From NCBI GenBank assembly GCA_964651435.1, contig CAZYVU010000065.1, forward strand, positions 1 to 8,825: DNA of 8,825 bases. The letters run 5' to 3'. This DNA comes from CAZYVU01 sp964651435. Lineage in GTDB: Bacteria; Desulfobacterota; Syntrophorhabdia; Syntrophorhabdales; CAYQXL01. The notes under the pieces are model-generated. The model was not told the DNA's origin. It was given only the letters and a program-made list of their open reading frames with translations, and did not search any database. Numbering within the stretch: position 1 is the first letter of the stretch; each line of letters begins with the position of its first letter. The translations under genes and the position numbers were made by a program. This document shows positions 1-6,991 of this stretch, piece after piece.

Positions 1-117
1 ATGTGCAGTAACAACTTGGAGCGATTCAAAAAGGGTACTTGCTTCTCAGGGATCATTACTGAAGAGCGTCCCGTTGGTCCCCGGGCAGAGGTCCGGCGTT
101 GCCCGCTCTGGATGCGT
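1..117. other. Short non-coding tail downstream of the glycerate kinase gene
   Basis: This stretch follows the last gene of the minus-strand operon. I see no gene in it. A plus-strand frame stays open from base 1 but runs into the antisense of the kinase gene and has no recognisable protein features. Positions 82-87 (CGGGCA) can pair with 100-105 (TGCCCG), and 86-90 (CAGAG) can alternatively pair with 106-110 (CTCTG). Neither hairpin is followed by a U-tract in the minus-strand transcript, so an intrinsic terminator is not shown. The operon may end by a Rho-type mechanism or continue beyond the window. Confidence 0.5.
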
Positions 118-1437
118 CTACTGAACGAGGATGATCTGGAGGTCCATGACGTTCGTGCCTGTGGGGCCCGTAATGAAAAGACCTCCGGCCTTTGAGAAGA
201 AGGTATAGCTGTCGTTTCTTGTGAGGTGGTCTCCAGCGTCGAGGCCCCGGCCCAGGCCGTCGGCGAACGTAGAGCCATCCGCAATGGCCCCGGCGGCGTC
301 CGTGGGACCGTCCGTACCGTCCGTGCCCGCCGAAAGAAAGGCGATGCCGTCAGTGCCTGCAATCTCTCCCGCAAAAGCGAGGGCCATCTCCGTATTGCGG
401 CCGCCCATACCCGAACCCGTCACCGTCACCGTCGTCTCTCCGCCGGCGAGGATGCACCGCGGTCTGCCGTCAGCGTTCTCTTTCGCCTTCAGTGCCAGTG
501 CCCGCTGCGCAAGGTCCTTGCCGACGACGGACGCCTCCCCCGCCAACTCCGAGGAGAGTACGGAGACGTCGAGCCCCAACTCCCGGGCCCGTGCAGCCGC
601 AGCAGCGAGCGCGATGCCGTTACTCCCCACGATGATGTTCTTGACAGCGGTAAAGACAGGGCTTCTCGGTTTGGGCGTGTCGGCCGCTTCGCCGCGGATA
701 CCGTCTGTTATGAGCCGCAATGCCGCCTCTGGTATTTTCTCCGCCAGGCCGTACCTGGACATCACGGCGAGGGCATCGTGATAGGTCGAACTGTCGGGGG
801 CCGTGGGGCCCGAGGCAATGACATCAAGCCGGTCGCCGATGACGTCGGACAATATGAGCGACAGAAGAGGTCTTGGATGGATCAGCCCGGCGAGCCTTCC
901 CCCCTTGACGCGGGAGAGATGCTTTCTCACCGTATTCAACTCCCCGATGTCCGCACCTGCCTTAAGCAAGGCCCCTGTAACGGCCTGCTTCTCCGCCAGC
1001 GTCAGGGGGTCCATGGGCGCAACGAAGATTGCCGAACCCCCGCCCGAAATGAGACAGACTACGGGTGTATCGTTATCCAGGGCGGCAATCACCCCCAGGG
1101 CCGTCGTCGTGGCCATCAGCCCGCCCTGATCCGGCAGAGGGTGACCCGCCTCAAAACAACGGATTCGGCGCCCCAGCGGGTCGGCGCCCAAGTGGCCATG
1201 CTTGGTGATGACGACACCTCGGACAATGTGCGCTTGAAACGTTTCTACGATTGGAGCAGCCATCTGGTAGGCCGCCTTGCCGAAGGATAGGAGGAATATC
1301 TTACCTGTCGGTGACGTGCCGATAGCCCTCTCGATGGCCCCGAAATGAGTCCTCACCGCCTCGGCGGGATTAACAGCCCTCAAGGCAGCATCGAAAATAT
1401 CCCGCAAAACAGCATAGGCTTCCGACCGGGTGCGCAC
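118..1437 (-). CDS. gckA: Glycerate 2-kinase (DUF4147/MOFRL family)
   Basis: Predicted cytoplasmic kinase that phosphorylates D-glycerate to 2-phosphoglycerate with ATP, feeding lower glycolysis (the GckA/TtuD type of serine-cycle, tartrate and hydroxypyruvate pathways). From the chosen start the protein has 439 residues, normal for the family. The N-terminal DUF4147 domain covers roughly residues 5-240, with SFGKAA (51-56), GHPLPDQGG (98-106), SGGGSA (131-136), LNTVRKHLSRVKGGRL (167-182) and LSDVIGDRLDVIASGP (196-211). The C-terminal MOFRL domain has AGGETTVTV (331-339), GMGGRNTEMAL (343-353) and SAGTDGTDGPTDAAGA (369-384), and ends with TGPTGTNVMDL. A GTG at 1473 overlaps the LivH stop but has no ribosome site. 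The GTG at 1437 sits 4 bases after AAGGGAGG, so I prefer it. This is the last gene of the operon, 32 bp after LivH. Family assignment is secure. Which pathway supplies the glycerate is not visible here. Confidence 0.93.
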   Translation of the reverse strand: MRTRSEAYAVLRDIFDAALRAVNPAEAVRTHFGAIERAIGTSPTGKIFLLSFGKAAYQMAAPIVETFQAHIVRGVVITKHGHLGADPLGRRIRCFEAGHPLPDQGGLMATTTALGVIAALDNDTPVVCLISGGGSAIFVAPMDPLTLAEKQAVTGALLKAGADIGELNTVRKHLSRVKGGRLAGLIHPRPLLSLILSDVIGDRLDVIASGPTAPDSSTYHDALAVMSRYGLAEKIPEAALRLITDGIRGEAADTPKPRSPVFTAVKNIIVGSNGIALAAAAARARELGLDVSVLSSELAGEASVVGKDLAQRALALKAKENADGRPRCILAGGETTVTVTGSGMGGRNTEMALAFAGEIAGTDGIAFLSAGTDGTDGPTDAAGAIADGSTFADGLGRGLDAGDHLTRNDSYTFFSKAGGLFITGPTGTNVMDLQIILVQ

Positions 1438-1441
1438 AACG

Positions 1442-1449
1442 CCTCCCTT
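1442..1449 (-). promoter_or_regulatory. Ribosome binding site that fixes the glycerate kinase start
   Basis: The minus strand reads AAGGGAGG, followed by CGTT and then GTG at 1437. It matches the anti-Shine-Dalgarno sequence closely. The farther GTG at 1473, which overlaps the LivH stop, has no comparable site, so the shorter 439-residue product is favoured. Confidence 0.75.
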
Positions 1450-1469
1450 TCTTTCAGCTTCCGCCGACG

Positions 1470-2303
1470 TCACACTTCAACAGGTCTGAAAACGAGCATG
1501 ATGCCCATGACGACAAAGACCATCGTCTCGGCCGCAGGACCCCAGAACCTGCCCGTTATGGCCATAACAAGGCCAAGGACAAAGGCGGAAACAAAGGTAC
1601 CCTTGATGTTACCCAGCCCGCCCACGAGGACAACGGCGAAGCTGATGAGGAGCACCATCATGCCCATGTAAGGGTGAACGGACGTGATGGGCGCATACAG
1701 AACGCCGCCCAAGGCCGCCAAACAACCGCCAAGGACGAAGATGAAGGAGAAGTACTTGTCCACGTTGATGCCGAGGCTTCGCACGGCATCCTTGTCGTCC
1801 AGGGCCGCAACGACGATCTTGCCCACAATGGTCTTCTTGAAAAAGAGCGACAAGGCCAGAAAAAGGGCGATGGAAAGGGCGATGATAAGTACCCTGTAGA
1901 CGGGCAGCGTAATGCCGAGGATCGATATATCCTTTCCGATGGGGTCCGAAAGCGGTATAGGTGCAGCGCCCCATACCCACTTGATCACATCGACGCCAAT
2001 GAGGACCACGGCATAGGTGGCGATGATGGCATAATCGATGGACACGCCGTAGAGCTTCCTGACGACGAACCGTTCGATGACATAGCTTATGGGAATGACG
2101 GCCGCCACCGCAACGATGGCGCCCAGGAAGAAGTTGTCCCTGAAGAAGGGGAGTGCCGTCACGAGAAGGTAGGCGCCGATGGTGTAGATGAAACCATGGG
2201 CAAAGTTGACGATGCGCATTGTTCCAAAGGTGAGCGACAGGCCGATGCTGATAATGTAAAGGATGCCGCCTATGGTCAACCCGTATGCGATGGTGTTTAG
2301 CAT
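1470..2303 (-). CDS. livH: LivH-like branched-chain amino acid type ABC transporter permease
   Basis: Inner-membrane permease of a HAAT-family (Liv-type) importer, expected to pair with the LivM-like permease encoded just upstream. It has 277 residues, slightly shorter than typical LivH, mainly hydrophobic, with about eight predicted membrane segments. The family signature near the N-terminus, GLSLTFGTMRIVNFAHG (21-37), is clear. The cytoplasmic coupling loop that contacts the ATPases is ALDDKDAVRSLGINVDKYFS (167-186), and GGLGNIKG (228-235) is the usual late motif. The ATG at 2303 is preceded by GAGGTAGGA, which extends into the 13-bp gap after the LivM stop, so translation is probably coupled. 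The substrate is not determined by the permease, and the Liv name describes the family rather than a proven amino acid specificity. Confidence 0.93.
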   Translation of the reverse strand: MLNTIAYGLTIGGILYIISIGLSLTFGTMRIVNFAHGFIYTIGAYLLVTALPFFRDNFFLGAIVAVAAVIPISYVIERFVVRKLYGVSIDYAIIATYAVVLIGVDVIKWVWGAAPIPLSDPIGKDISILGITLPVYRVLIIALSIALFLALSLFFKKTIVGKIVVAALDDKDAVRSLGINVDKYFSFIFVLGGCLAALGGVLYAPITSVHPYMGMMVLLISFAVVLVGGLGNIKGTFVSAFVLGLVMAITGRFWGPAAETMVFVVMGIMLVFRPVEV

Positions 2304-2316
2304 ATTCCTACCTCAC

Positions 2317-3288
2317 TCAGAGTTGGGGGGCCCTTCTGGGAACCTTCCCCGTTATGTATCCCCAGACGCCCTTTCTGAACCTGAAGACGATGATGAGCAG
2401 CGCAAAACCGAGAAACATCTCCCACCGCGAGATGTAGGATGCCAGATAGTTGCTCACGACCATGTAAAGAAAGCCGCCGATAATAGAGCCATAGAGGCTC
2501 CCCGCCCCGCCGATGAGTGTCGCAAAGATCACCTCCACGGCGCGACCCGGGTCGATAAAGCTGGGCGTCACGTACCCGTAGTTGAGTATCGAGAGGGCCC
2601 CGGCAAACCCCGCTATGGCCGTAGAGATAATGAACGTGATCCACTTGTACCGGAAGGTATTGTATCCCAGAAACTGAACCCGCGTCTCGTTCTCCTTGAT
2701 GGACTTGATGAGGATGCCGTAGGGAGACGATGTCAACCTCTTCAGAAAATAGTAGGTCAGCAGAAGACAGACAAGGACAAGACCGAACATGATGGGTTTC
2801 TTGCTGAAGTCGAGAAAACCAAGCTTCGACAGGTTGGCCGACATGCCGTCCTCGCCGCCCGTGTACTTCGACAGGGCAACGATGACAAGGAATGACCCGA
2901 TCTGGTTGAAGGTCAGGTTGATGAGGGCAAAGCATGCACCGGTAGTGCGGACGATAATCGGGCCAAGAATGACGCCTATGAGGGCCCCGGCGGCGATACC
3001 GGAGAGTATGCCGATGATGGGGTTGTGCGTGAGGTGATCGCTTACCAGGGTAATGGCGTAGGCCCCTGTTCCCAGGTAGAGCATGTGGCCGAAGGAAAGC
3101 CGCCCCATAAACCCGTAGAGGAGGTTGAACCCCAGGACGTAGATACAAAAGATAATAAAGTCCGTTGTACGGTTCAGCCCCAAGACGGGCAGCACGGCGA
3201 GAAATCCTGCCGCAATAACGGCCACATCGAGAAGGCTTTTCCAACCCGTCGCCCCTGCCCTTTCTCCATCGTTCACCTGACGTAACAC
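2317..3288 (-). CDS. livM: LivM-like branched-chain amino acid type ABC transporter permease
   Basis: Second inner-membrane permease of the Liv-type importer, 323 residues from the chosen start. The family hallmark LSFGHMLYLGTGAYA (64-78) is present, as are the conserved GGEDGMS loop (144-150), the coupling-loop region IKENETRVQFLGYN (197-210) and GGAGSLYG (260-267). About eight to ten membrane segments are expected, with a hydrophilic first 15 residues and a basic C-terminal tail. A TTG at 3300 could extend the frame, but GGAGGAG at 3292-3298 would then lie inside the gene. That site is correctly spaced for the GTG at 3288, which I use. The gene follows the cysteine hydrolase gene after a 100-bp gap carrying a strong hairpin and precedes LivH by 13 bp. 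Confidence 0.93.
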   Translation of the reverse strand: MLRQVNDGERAGATGWKSLLDVAVIAAGFLAVLPVLGLNRTTDFIIFCIYVLGFNLLYGFMGRLSFGHMLYLGTGAYAITLVSDHLTHNPIIGILSGIAAGALIGVILGPIIVRTTGACFALINLTFNQIGSFLVIVALSKYTGGEDGMSANLSKLGFLDFSKKPIMFGLVLVCLLLTYYFLKRLTSSPYGILIKSIKENETRVQFLGYNTFRYKWITFIISTAIAGFAGALSILNYGYVTPSFIDPGRAVEVIFATLIGGAGSLYGSIIGGFLYMVVSNYLASYISRWEMFLGFALLIIVFRFRKGVWGYITGKVPRRAPQL

Positions 3289-3291
3289 ATT

Positions 3292-3298
3292 CTCCTCC
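3292..3298 (-). promoter_or_regulatory. Ribosome binding site that fixes the LivM start
   Basis: The minus strand reads GGAGGAG, then AAT, then GTG at 3288. The core GGAGG ends 5 bases before the start codon. It supports the GTG start over the in-frame TTG at 3300, which would put this site inside the coding region. Confidence 0.7.
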
Positions 3299-3332
3299 AA
3301 AGGTTATTGACGGTCCGGCCCCGACGGAGGAT

Positions 3333-3356
3333 CGGGGAATCGATCTTCGTTCCCCG
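3333..3356 (-). other. Intercistronic hairpin between hydrolase and LivM genes
   Basis: CGGGGAA (3333-3339) pairs perfectly with TTCCCCG (3350-3356). The inner bases CGA (3341-3343) and TCG (3347-3349) extend the stem after one bulged base, leaving a 3-base loop: ten pairs in all. In the minus-strand message there is no U-tract after it, so it is not a standard intrinsic terminator. It lies 32 bases past the hydrolase stop and 44 bases before the LivM start, a place where it could stabilise the upstream mRNA end, slow ribosomes or attenuate transcription. The function is inferred. Confidence 0.55.
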
Positions 3357-3388
3357 CGCCCCCGCCGGCCATGGAATTTCCGTCCAAT

Positions 3389-4051
3389 CTACACGAGGCT
3401 TGCGAGAAACTGCCTGTAGCCCATCACCTGTCCGATCTTCGGGAAGATGAACTTCTCGGCGTAGTTCTGCTCCTCGTCCGTATCCGTGCCTGTGCAGTCA
3501 CCGATGACGATGACCCGGTAGCCCTTGTCGTAGGCCGAACGGGCCGTCGACTCCACGCACCAGTTCGTGTGGAAACCGACGATGGCCACATACTCGATCA
3601 TGTTGACCCTCAGGGTGTAATCGAGGGCCGTCGACCAGAAGGCATCAAGGGTCTTCTTGCCCCTGATGATAAGGTCTCCCTTCTTCGGCGTCAGCTCGGG
3701 AATAATCTCGGGACCGGGCGTGCCGGCCACCCACGCGCCGTAGACCTTCTGCCCGTCGATGGTCCACCCCGTCGGCATGTCGATCTCCAGGCCCCTCAAG
3801 CCGCCCATGCCGGGACCCTTGGGGTCGATCTCGGGAAAGCCCGGCTCAAAGGCCTCGAAGGGGACGTACATGATCTTCTTGATCTTGCCGCGCGCTTCGT
3901 TGACAAGGTTCACCAGGTTCTCGATAACCTTCCTTTTCTCGAGCTGCTCGGCGATAAACTGATACATGGAGCCGCCGGGCTTGAGAAAGTCGTACTGCGG
4001 CTCTATGAGGACGATTGCCGTTTTTGCTGCCTCAATTTTTGTCTCGCTCAT
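3389..4051 (-). CDS. Isochorismatase-family cysteine hydrolase
   Basis: Predicted cytoplasmic amidohydrolase of 220 residues with no signal peptide. The catalytic triad of the family is visible: Asp21 in IEPQYDF, Lys132 in RGKKTLDAF, and Cys165 in FHTNWCVESTARSAYDKGY. Such enzymes cleave C-N bonds of amides or carbamoyl compounds (nicotinamidase, N-carbamoylsarcosine amidohydrolase, ureidoacrylate or biuret hydrolase), or the vinyl ether of isochorismate. The segment between about residues 66 and 118 is long and rich in Gly and Pro; it would be expected to lie near the pocket, and it matches no subfamily I can name. The ATG at 4051 follows AAGGGAGG by 7 bases. The gene lies between the ATPase and permease genes of the importer, so its substrate is probably the imported compound or its first product. 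The fold and triad are clear, the exact reaction is unknown. Confidence 0.88.
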   Translation of the reverse strand: MSETKIEAAKTAIVLIEPQYDFLKPGGSMYQFIAEQLEKRKVIENLVNLVNEARGKIKKIMYVPFEAFEPGFPEIDPKGPGMGGLRGLEIDMPTGWTIDGQKVYGAWVAGTPGPEIIPELTPKKGDLIIRGKKTLDAFWSTALDYTLRVNMIEYVAIVGFHTNWCVESTARSAYDKGYRVIVIGDCTGTDTDEEQNYAEKFIFPKIGQVMGYRQFLASLV

Positions 4052-4169
4052 TGCTCAACCTCCCTTTATAGTGTGGTCTCTTCTTTTTCCGGTCGAATCT
4101 TCAATCCGTCCCTGTATATTTTCGGCGCCGTCAGCGGGCGCGCGTTTTCCGGGCCATACGGAAGCATTT
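4052..4169 (-). other. 118-bp gap between LivF and hydrolase genes
   Basis: This is the longest gap in the operon. On the minus strand it contains short weak stems (TTCCG with CGGAA just past the LivF stop, and GCGCC with GGCGC in a GC-rich patch), then an A-rich stretch and the hydrolase ribosome site AAGGGAGG at 4059-4066. TATAAA near 4068 resembles a -10 box, but no acceptable -35 lies at 16-18 bp, so I do not call a promoter. A weak internal promoter or attenuator remains possible. Confidence 0.4.
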
Positions 4170-4859
4170 CTAAAGGTACCGCTCCAGCACGCATTTATCG
4201 GATATCTCCGCTTTTTCTCTGATCTCCCTGAGGATCTTACCCTCCCGCATCATGTAGACCTTGTCGGCCAGCATGCCGACGACGGACAGGTTCTGCTCAA
4301 CGATGACCATGGACATCTTGCCCTTCATCGTGGCCAGAACGTTAAGGATATCGTTGATGGTCCCTGCGGCGAGTCCTTCCGTCGGTTCGTCGACGAGCAG
4401 GAGCTTCGGGTTGCCGATCAAGGCCCGGCCGATAAGAAGTATCTGCCTCTGGCCGCCGCTTAAGCTCCCCGCCTTCAGGTTAAGAAACTTCTCTATCTTC
4501 GGATAGATGGCGGAGACCCGCGCGACGGCGTCGTCGATCTTCTCCTTCACGGGGTATGCGGCAAGTTCCAGGTTCTCCTTCACGGTCAGTTGGGAGAAAA
4601 CACGCTTGTCCTGAAAGACGTACCGGATGCCGAGGAGCGCCACCTTCTCCGGCGCCATACCGCCGATATTGTTGCCCTCGAAGGTGATCTCCCCCTTGGC
4701 GGGCGCATTGAATCCCGCTATGGTCTTGAGGAGTGTCGTCTTGCCGGCGCCGTTTCGTCCGGCAATAAAGACCGTTTCACCATGGTTCACGTCCAGGGAA
4801 ATATCGTGGAGCACCCTGGCGTGGCCGTATGCAACATCCAACCCCTTTACACCGAGCAT
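4170..4859 (-). CDS. livF: LivF-like ABC transporter ATP-binding protein
   Basis: One of the two cytoplasmic ATPases that power the importer, 229 residues and typical LivF length. Walker A is GRNGAGKT (34-41), the Q-loop glutamine is Gln83 in VFQDKRVFSQLTV, the ABC signature is LSGGQ (133-137), and Walker B is LLLVDE (153-158) followed by PTEGLA. The switch position carries Gln189 (VEQN) rather than His, which is usual for LivF and not a defect. The ATG at 4859 lies inside the end of the LivG-like gene (13-bp overlap), with GAGGAGGG at 4866-4873 as a strong ribosome site, so the two ATPases are translationally coupled and probably made in equal amounts as a heterodimer. Confidence 0.95.
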   Translation of the reverse strand: MLGVKGLDVAYGHARVLHDISLDVNHGETVFIAGRNGAGKTTLLKTIAGFNAPAKGEITFEGNNIGGMAPEKVALLGIRYVFQDKRVFSQLTVKENLELAAYPVKEKIDDAVARVSAIYPKIEKFLNLKAGSLSGGQRQILLIGRALIGNPKLLLVDEPTEGLAAGTINDILNVLATMKGKMSMVIVEQNLSVVGMLADKVYMMREGKILREIREKAEISDKCVLERYL

Positions 4860-5626
4860 ACAAGGCCCTCCTCTTTCCCCCAGTAGACCTCCCGCACCAT
4901 CGGGTCCTGGAGGACCTCGCCGGGCACACCCTGGGCGATAAGCCGCCCCTCGTGCATGACGCAGAGCCGTTCGACAATATCGAGGATGCGCGATATCTTG
5001 TGTTCGATAATAACGAGGGAAAGCCCCTTCTTCACTTCGTTGATGATGACGGAAACCTCCGTGATCTCGTAGTCGCTCAAGCCCGCAAAGGGCTCATCGA
5101 GTAGAAGTATCTTCGGCTTCATGGACAGGGCCACGGCTATCTCCAGCTTTCTCTTGTCGCCATAGGACAGCTCCGCCGTCGCAAGGGGGGCCTTGCCGTC
5201 GATGCCGAGGAGACGCAGTGACTCCATGCAGTTGTCCATAATGCGCCTCTTGTGGGCACTGGAGAGGAAGAAGCGGCCTTTCGACGCATACTCCTCCCCG
5301 AACCGGACCCTCGACAGAACGAGATTTTCTGCCACCGTAAGGGAGTCGAAGACGGAGACGAGCTGGAACGTCCTCACGATACCCATCATGACGCGCTCAT
5401 ACGATGGCGCAGCCGTCACGTCCTTCCCTTCGAAGTAGATGCTGCCGCCGGAGACGGGAAACAGACCTGTAAGCAGGTTGAAGAAGGTCGTCTTGCCTGC
5501 CCCGTTGGGTCCGATAATGCCCACGGCCTCGCCTTCCCTCATGTGGAAGTCGACGTTGTCGACGGCCACGAGTCCGCTGAACTCCTTCGTGGCATGTTTC
5601 GTTTCGATGATTACCTGGTCCTTCAT
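4847..5626 (-). CDS. livG: LivG-like ABC transporter ATP-binding protein
   Basis: Partner ATPase of LivF, 259 residues from the chosen start. Walker A is GPNGAGKT (39-46), the Q-loop is RTFQ with Gln88, the signature is the LivG-style LSYGDKRKLEIA (153-164) in place of LSGGQ, Walker B is LLLDEP (174-179) followed by FAGLS, and the switch histidine is His209 in IIEHKI. The frame is open upstream to 5677, but that extension is encoded across the intercistronic hairpin and has no ribosome site. The ATG at 5626 follows CGAGGAAAGC and gives MKDQVIIETK, a normal LivG beginning. The gene comes 60 bp after the binding-protein gene, and its end overlaps the LivF start. Confidence 0.95.
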   Translation of the reverse strand: MKDQVIIETKHATKEFSGLVAVDNVDFHMREGEAVGIIGPNGAGKTTFFNLLTGLFPVSGGSIYFEGKDVTAAPSYERVMMGIVRTFQLVSVFDSLTVAENLVLSRVRFGEEYASKGRFFLSSAHKRRIMDNCMESLRLLGIDGKAPLATAELSYGDKRKLEIAVALSMKPKILLLDEPFAGLSDYEITEVSVIINEVKKGLSLVIIEHKISRILDIVERLCVMHEGRLIAQGVPGEVLQDPMVREVYWGKEEGLVCSV

Positions 5627-5651
5627 GCTTTCCTCGTGCCGGGTTGTAGAG

Positions 5652-5675
5652 GCGGGGTCCACCGAGGGACCCCGC
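5652..5675 (-). other. Strong intercistronic hairpin after the binding-protein gene
   Basis: GCGGGGTCC (5652-5660) pairs perfectly with GGACCCCGC (5667-5675) around a 6-base loop, a 9-bp stem with seven GC pairs. It begins 11 bases after the binding-protein stop and ends 25 bases before the LivG start. The following transcript, CTCTACAACC, has no U-tract, so full termination is unlikely. Comparable hairpins after periplasmic binding-protein genes are known to protect the upstream message from 3' decay, which raises the amount of binding protein relative to membrane parts. That role is inferred here. Confidence 0.7.
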
Positions 5676-5686
5676 ACCGGAATCGC

Positions 5687-6949
5687 TTATTTATAGCCCA
5701 GGGTGGCAAGGTTGGGCAGATAGTCTTCACCCGTGTAAGCCCCGATGATCTTTACGAGGTCCCACTTCTTGTCTTTCCTCTCCTTGGCGCCCTTACCCAT
5801 AACAACGAAGGCGCCGTACTTGAAGAGCGGCTGATGGTCGGCGCGCCAGACGCCCTGACCCTTCATGGAGTCAAACTTCGGGTTTGCCATGAGCGCCTTG
5901 GCCATCGCCTTGGCATCCGTCGAATTAGCAAGCTCCATGGCCCTTACGGCCTCCTGTACGCCTTCGTAGGCCATAGCCGAATAAGGATCGGGGGGATACT
6001 TGTACTCTGCCTGGAATTTCTTGGTGAACGCATCGGCAGCCTTGACGATGGCGGCATCACTGAAGCCCTTCATGTCGTAGTACCAGGACATGAGCGAATA
6101 TACGCCCTCCAAGGCCTCGGGCGGCACGCCGCTGCCGAAGGAGTTGGTCATCCAGTCGAACCAGATCTTTGTCTTCTTCTTCAGCCCCGTCTCGTAGGTC
6201 TGCTTGAGAACGTTGATGGCATCGACGCCCCAGTGGGCCAGCATAACGATGTCGGGCTTGCTCTCGCCGATCTTGAGAAGGTATGAGGTGTAGTCGCTCG
6301 TTCCGACCGGAGACTCTACATAGTCGACCTTGACGCCCAGCTTGTCGAAGGCGGCCTTTGCGCCTGCCCACTGGTCGCGGCCGAAGGCGTAGGCGGGACC
6401 GAAGAAGACGATCTTCTTGAGCCCAAGCTGCCTGACGATGTACGAAGCGCCGGCGTACCCGATGGAGTAGGCGCATCCGTGGATGGAGAAGGTTGTTTCA
6501 GCCATCTCATCCTTTTCAAACATGTTGATGGCCACGACATTGACGGGGAAGTAGGCGATAGGCGTCTTCTTCACTTCCTTATTGAGGGCCGCCGATATGG
6601 GTGCAAAAGTCTGACCCACGATGGCGTGCACCTTGTTCTCGTCCATCAACTCTCTGAAGCGCCGTATGGCGATGTCGGGCTTCGATTCGTCGTCCTTGAC
6701 AAAAAACTCGATGGGTACTTTCTTGGCGCCGAATTTCACCCCACCTGCCGCGTTGATTTCCTTAATGGCGAGCTTGGCGCCGTCAAGCTGCACGGGACCG
6801 ATGGGCGACGCCGCGCCGGTGAGGCCGAACATGAGGCCGATTCGCACCTTGTCCGGGGTCTGGGCCTTACCCTCTCCCGCCGTCAAAACAAACCCTACGC
6901 ACACAATAAACGCGACCAACACCAAGAACCGCACACTGCTTCTTTTCAT
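5687..6949 (-). CDS. Periplasmic substrate-binding protein of the Liv-type (HAAT) ABC importer
   Basis: Secreted type I periplasmic binding protein (Peripla_BP_6/LivJ-like), 420 residues, that captures the substrate for this importer. The N-terminus MKRSS, a hydrophobic core (about 7-24) and GKA before Gln30 form a Sec signal peptide, with cleavage expected after Ala29. Cys17 lies in the hydrophobic core without a proper lipobox, so it is not a clear lipoprotein. The mature part starts with VRIGLMFGLTGAASPIGPVQ (35-54), the usual first strand and ligand loop, followed by VGQTFAPISAAL (111-122), FFGPAYAFGRDQ (182-193) and GTSDYTSYL (216-224). The ATG at 6949 follows AGGGAGG by 6 bases; an upstream in-frame start at 6985 lacks such a site and would spoil the signal peptide. 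It is the first transport gene after the regulator. The family is often annotated for branched-chain amino acids, but members also bind amides, urea and aromatic acids. Confidence 0.93.
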   Translation of the reverse strand: MKRSSVRFLVLVAFIVCVGFVLTAGEGKAQTPDKVRIGLMFGLTGAASPIGPVQLDGAKLAIKEINAAGGVKFGAKKVPIEFFVKDDESKPDIAIRRFRELMDENKVHAIVGQTFAPISAALNKEVKKTPIAYFPVNVVAINMFEKDEMAETTFSIHGCAYSIGYAGASYIVRQLGLKKIVFFGPAYAFGRDQWAGAKAAFDKLGVKVDYVESPVGTSDYTSYLLKIGESKPDIVMLAHWGVDAINVLKQTYETGLKKKTKIWFDWMTNSFGSGVPPEALEGVYSLMSWYYDMKGFSDAAIVKAADAFTKKFQAEYKYPPDPYSAMAYEGVQEAVRAMELANSTDAKAMAKALMANPKFDSMKGQGVWRADHQPLFKYGAFVVMGKGAKERKDKKWDLVKIIGAYTGEDYLPNLATLGYK

Positions 6950-6991
6950 GATGAACCTCCCTGTCCTGCTTTCGTTTCTACTCATTCTTCT

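Noticed and set aside
82..110. Hairpin after the glycerate kinase as an intrinsic terminator
   Set aside because: The stems are only 5-6 bp, mutually exclusive, and not followed by a U-tract.
226..1290. Plus-strand open frame of 354 codons opposite the glycerate kinase gene
   Set aside because: Its translation is rich in Arg, Gly and Pro with no domain pattern. It is the antisense shadow of a gene with clear family motifs.
4052..4100. Possible internal promoter before the hydrolase gene (TATAAA near 4068)
   Set aside because: The nearest -35-like TTGAAG is 28 bp away, too far for sigma70, and no better partner is present.
5252..6286. Plus-strand open frame of 344 codons opposite LivG and the binding protein
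   Set aside because: It crosses the boundary between two well-supported minus-strand genes and shows no protein family features.
6890..6949. Lipoprotein signal in the binding protein (Cys17)
   Set aside because: Cys17 lies in the middle of the hydrophobic core, in FIVC, without the small residues of a lipobox. A later GKA site fits ordinary signal peptidase cleavage.
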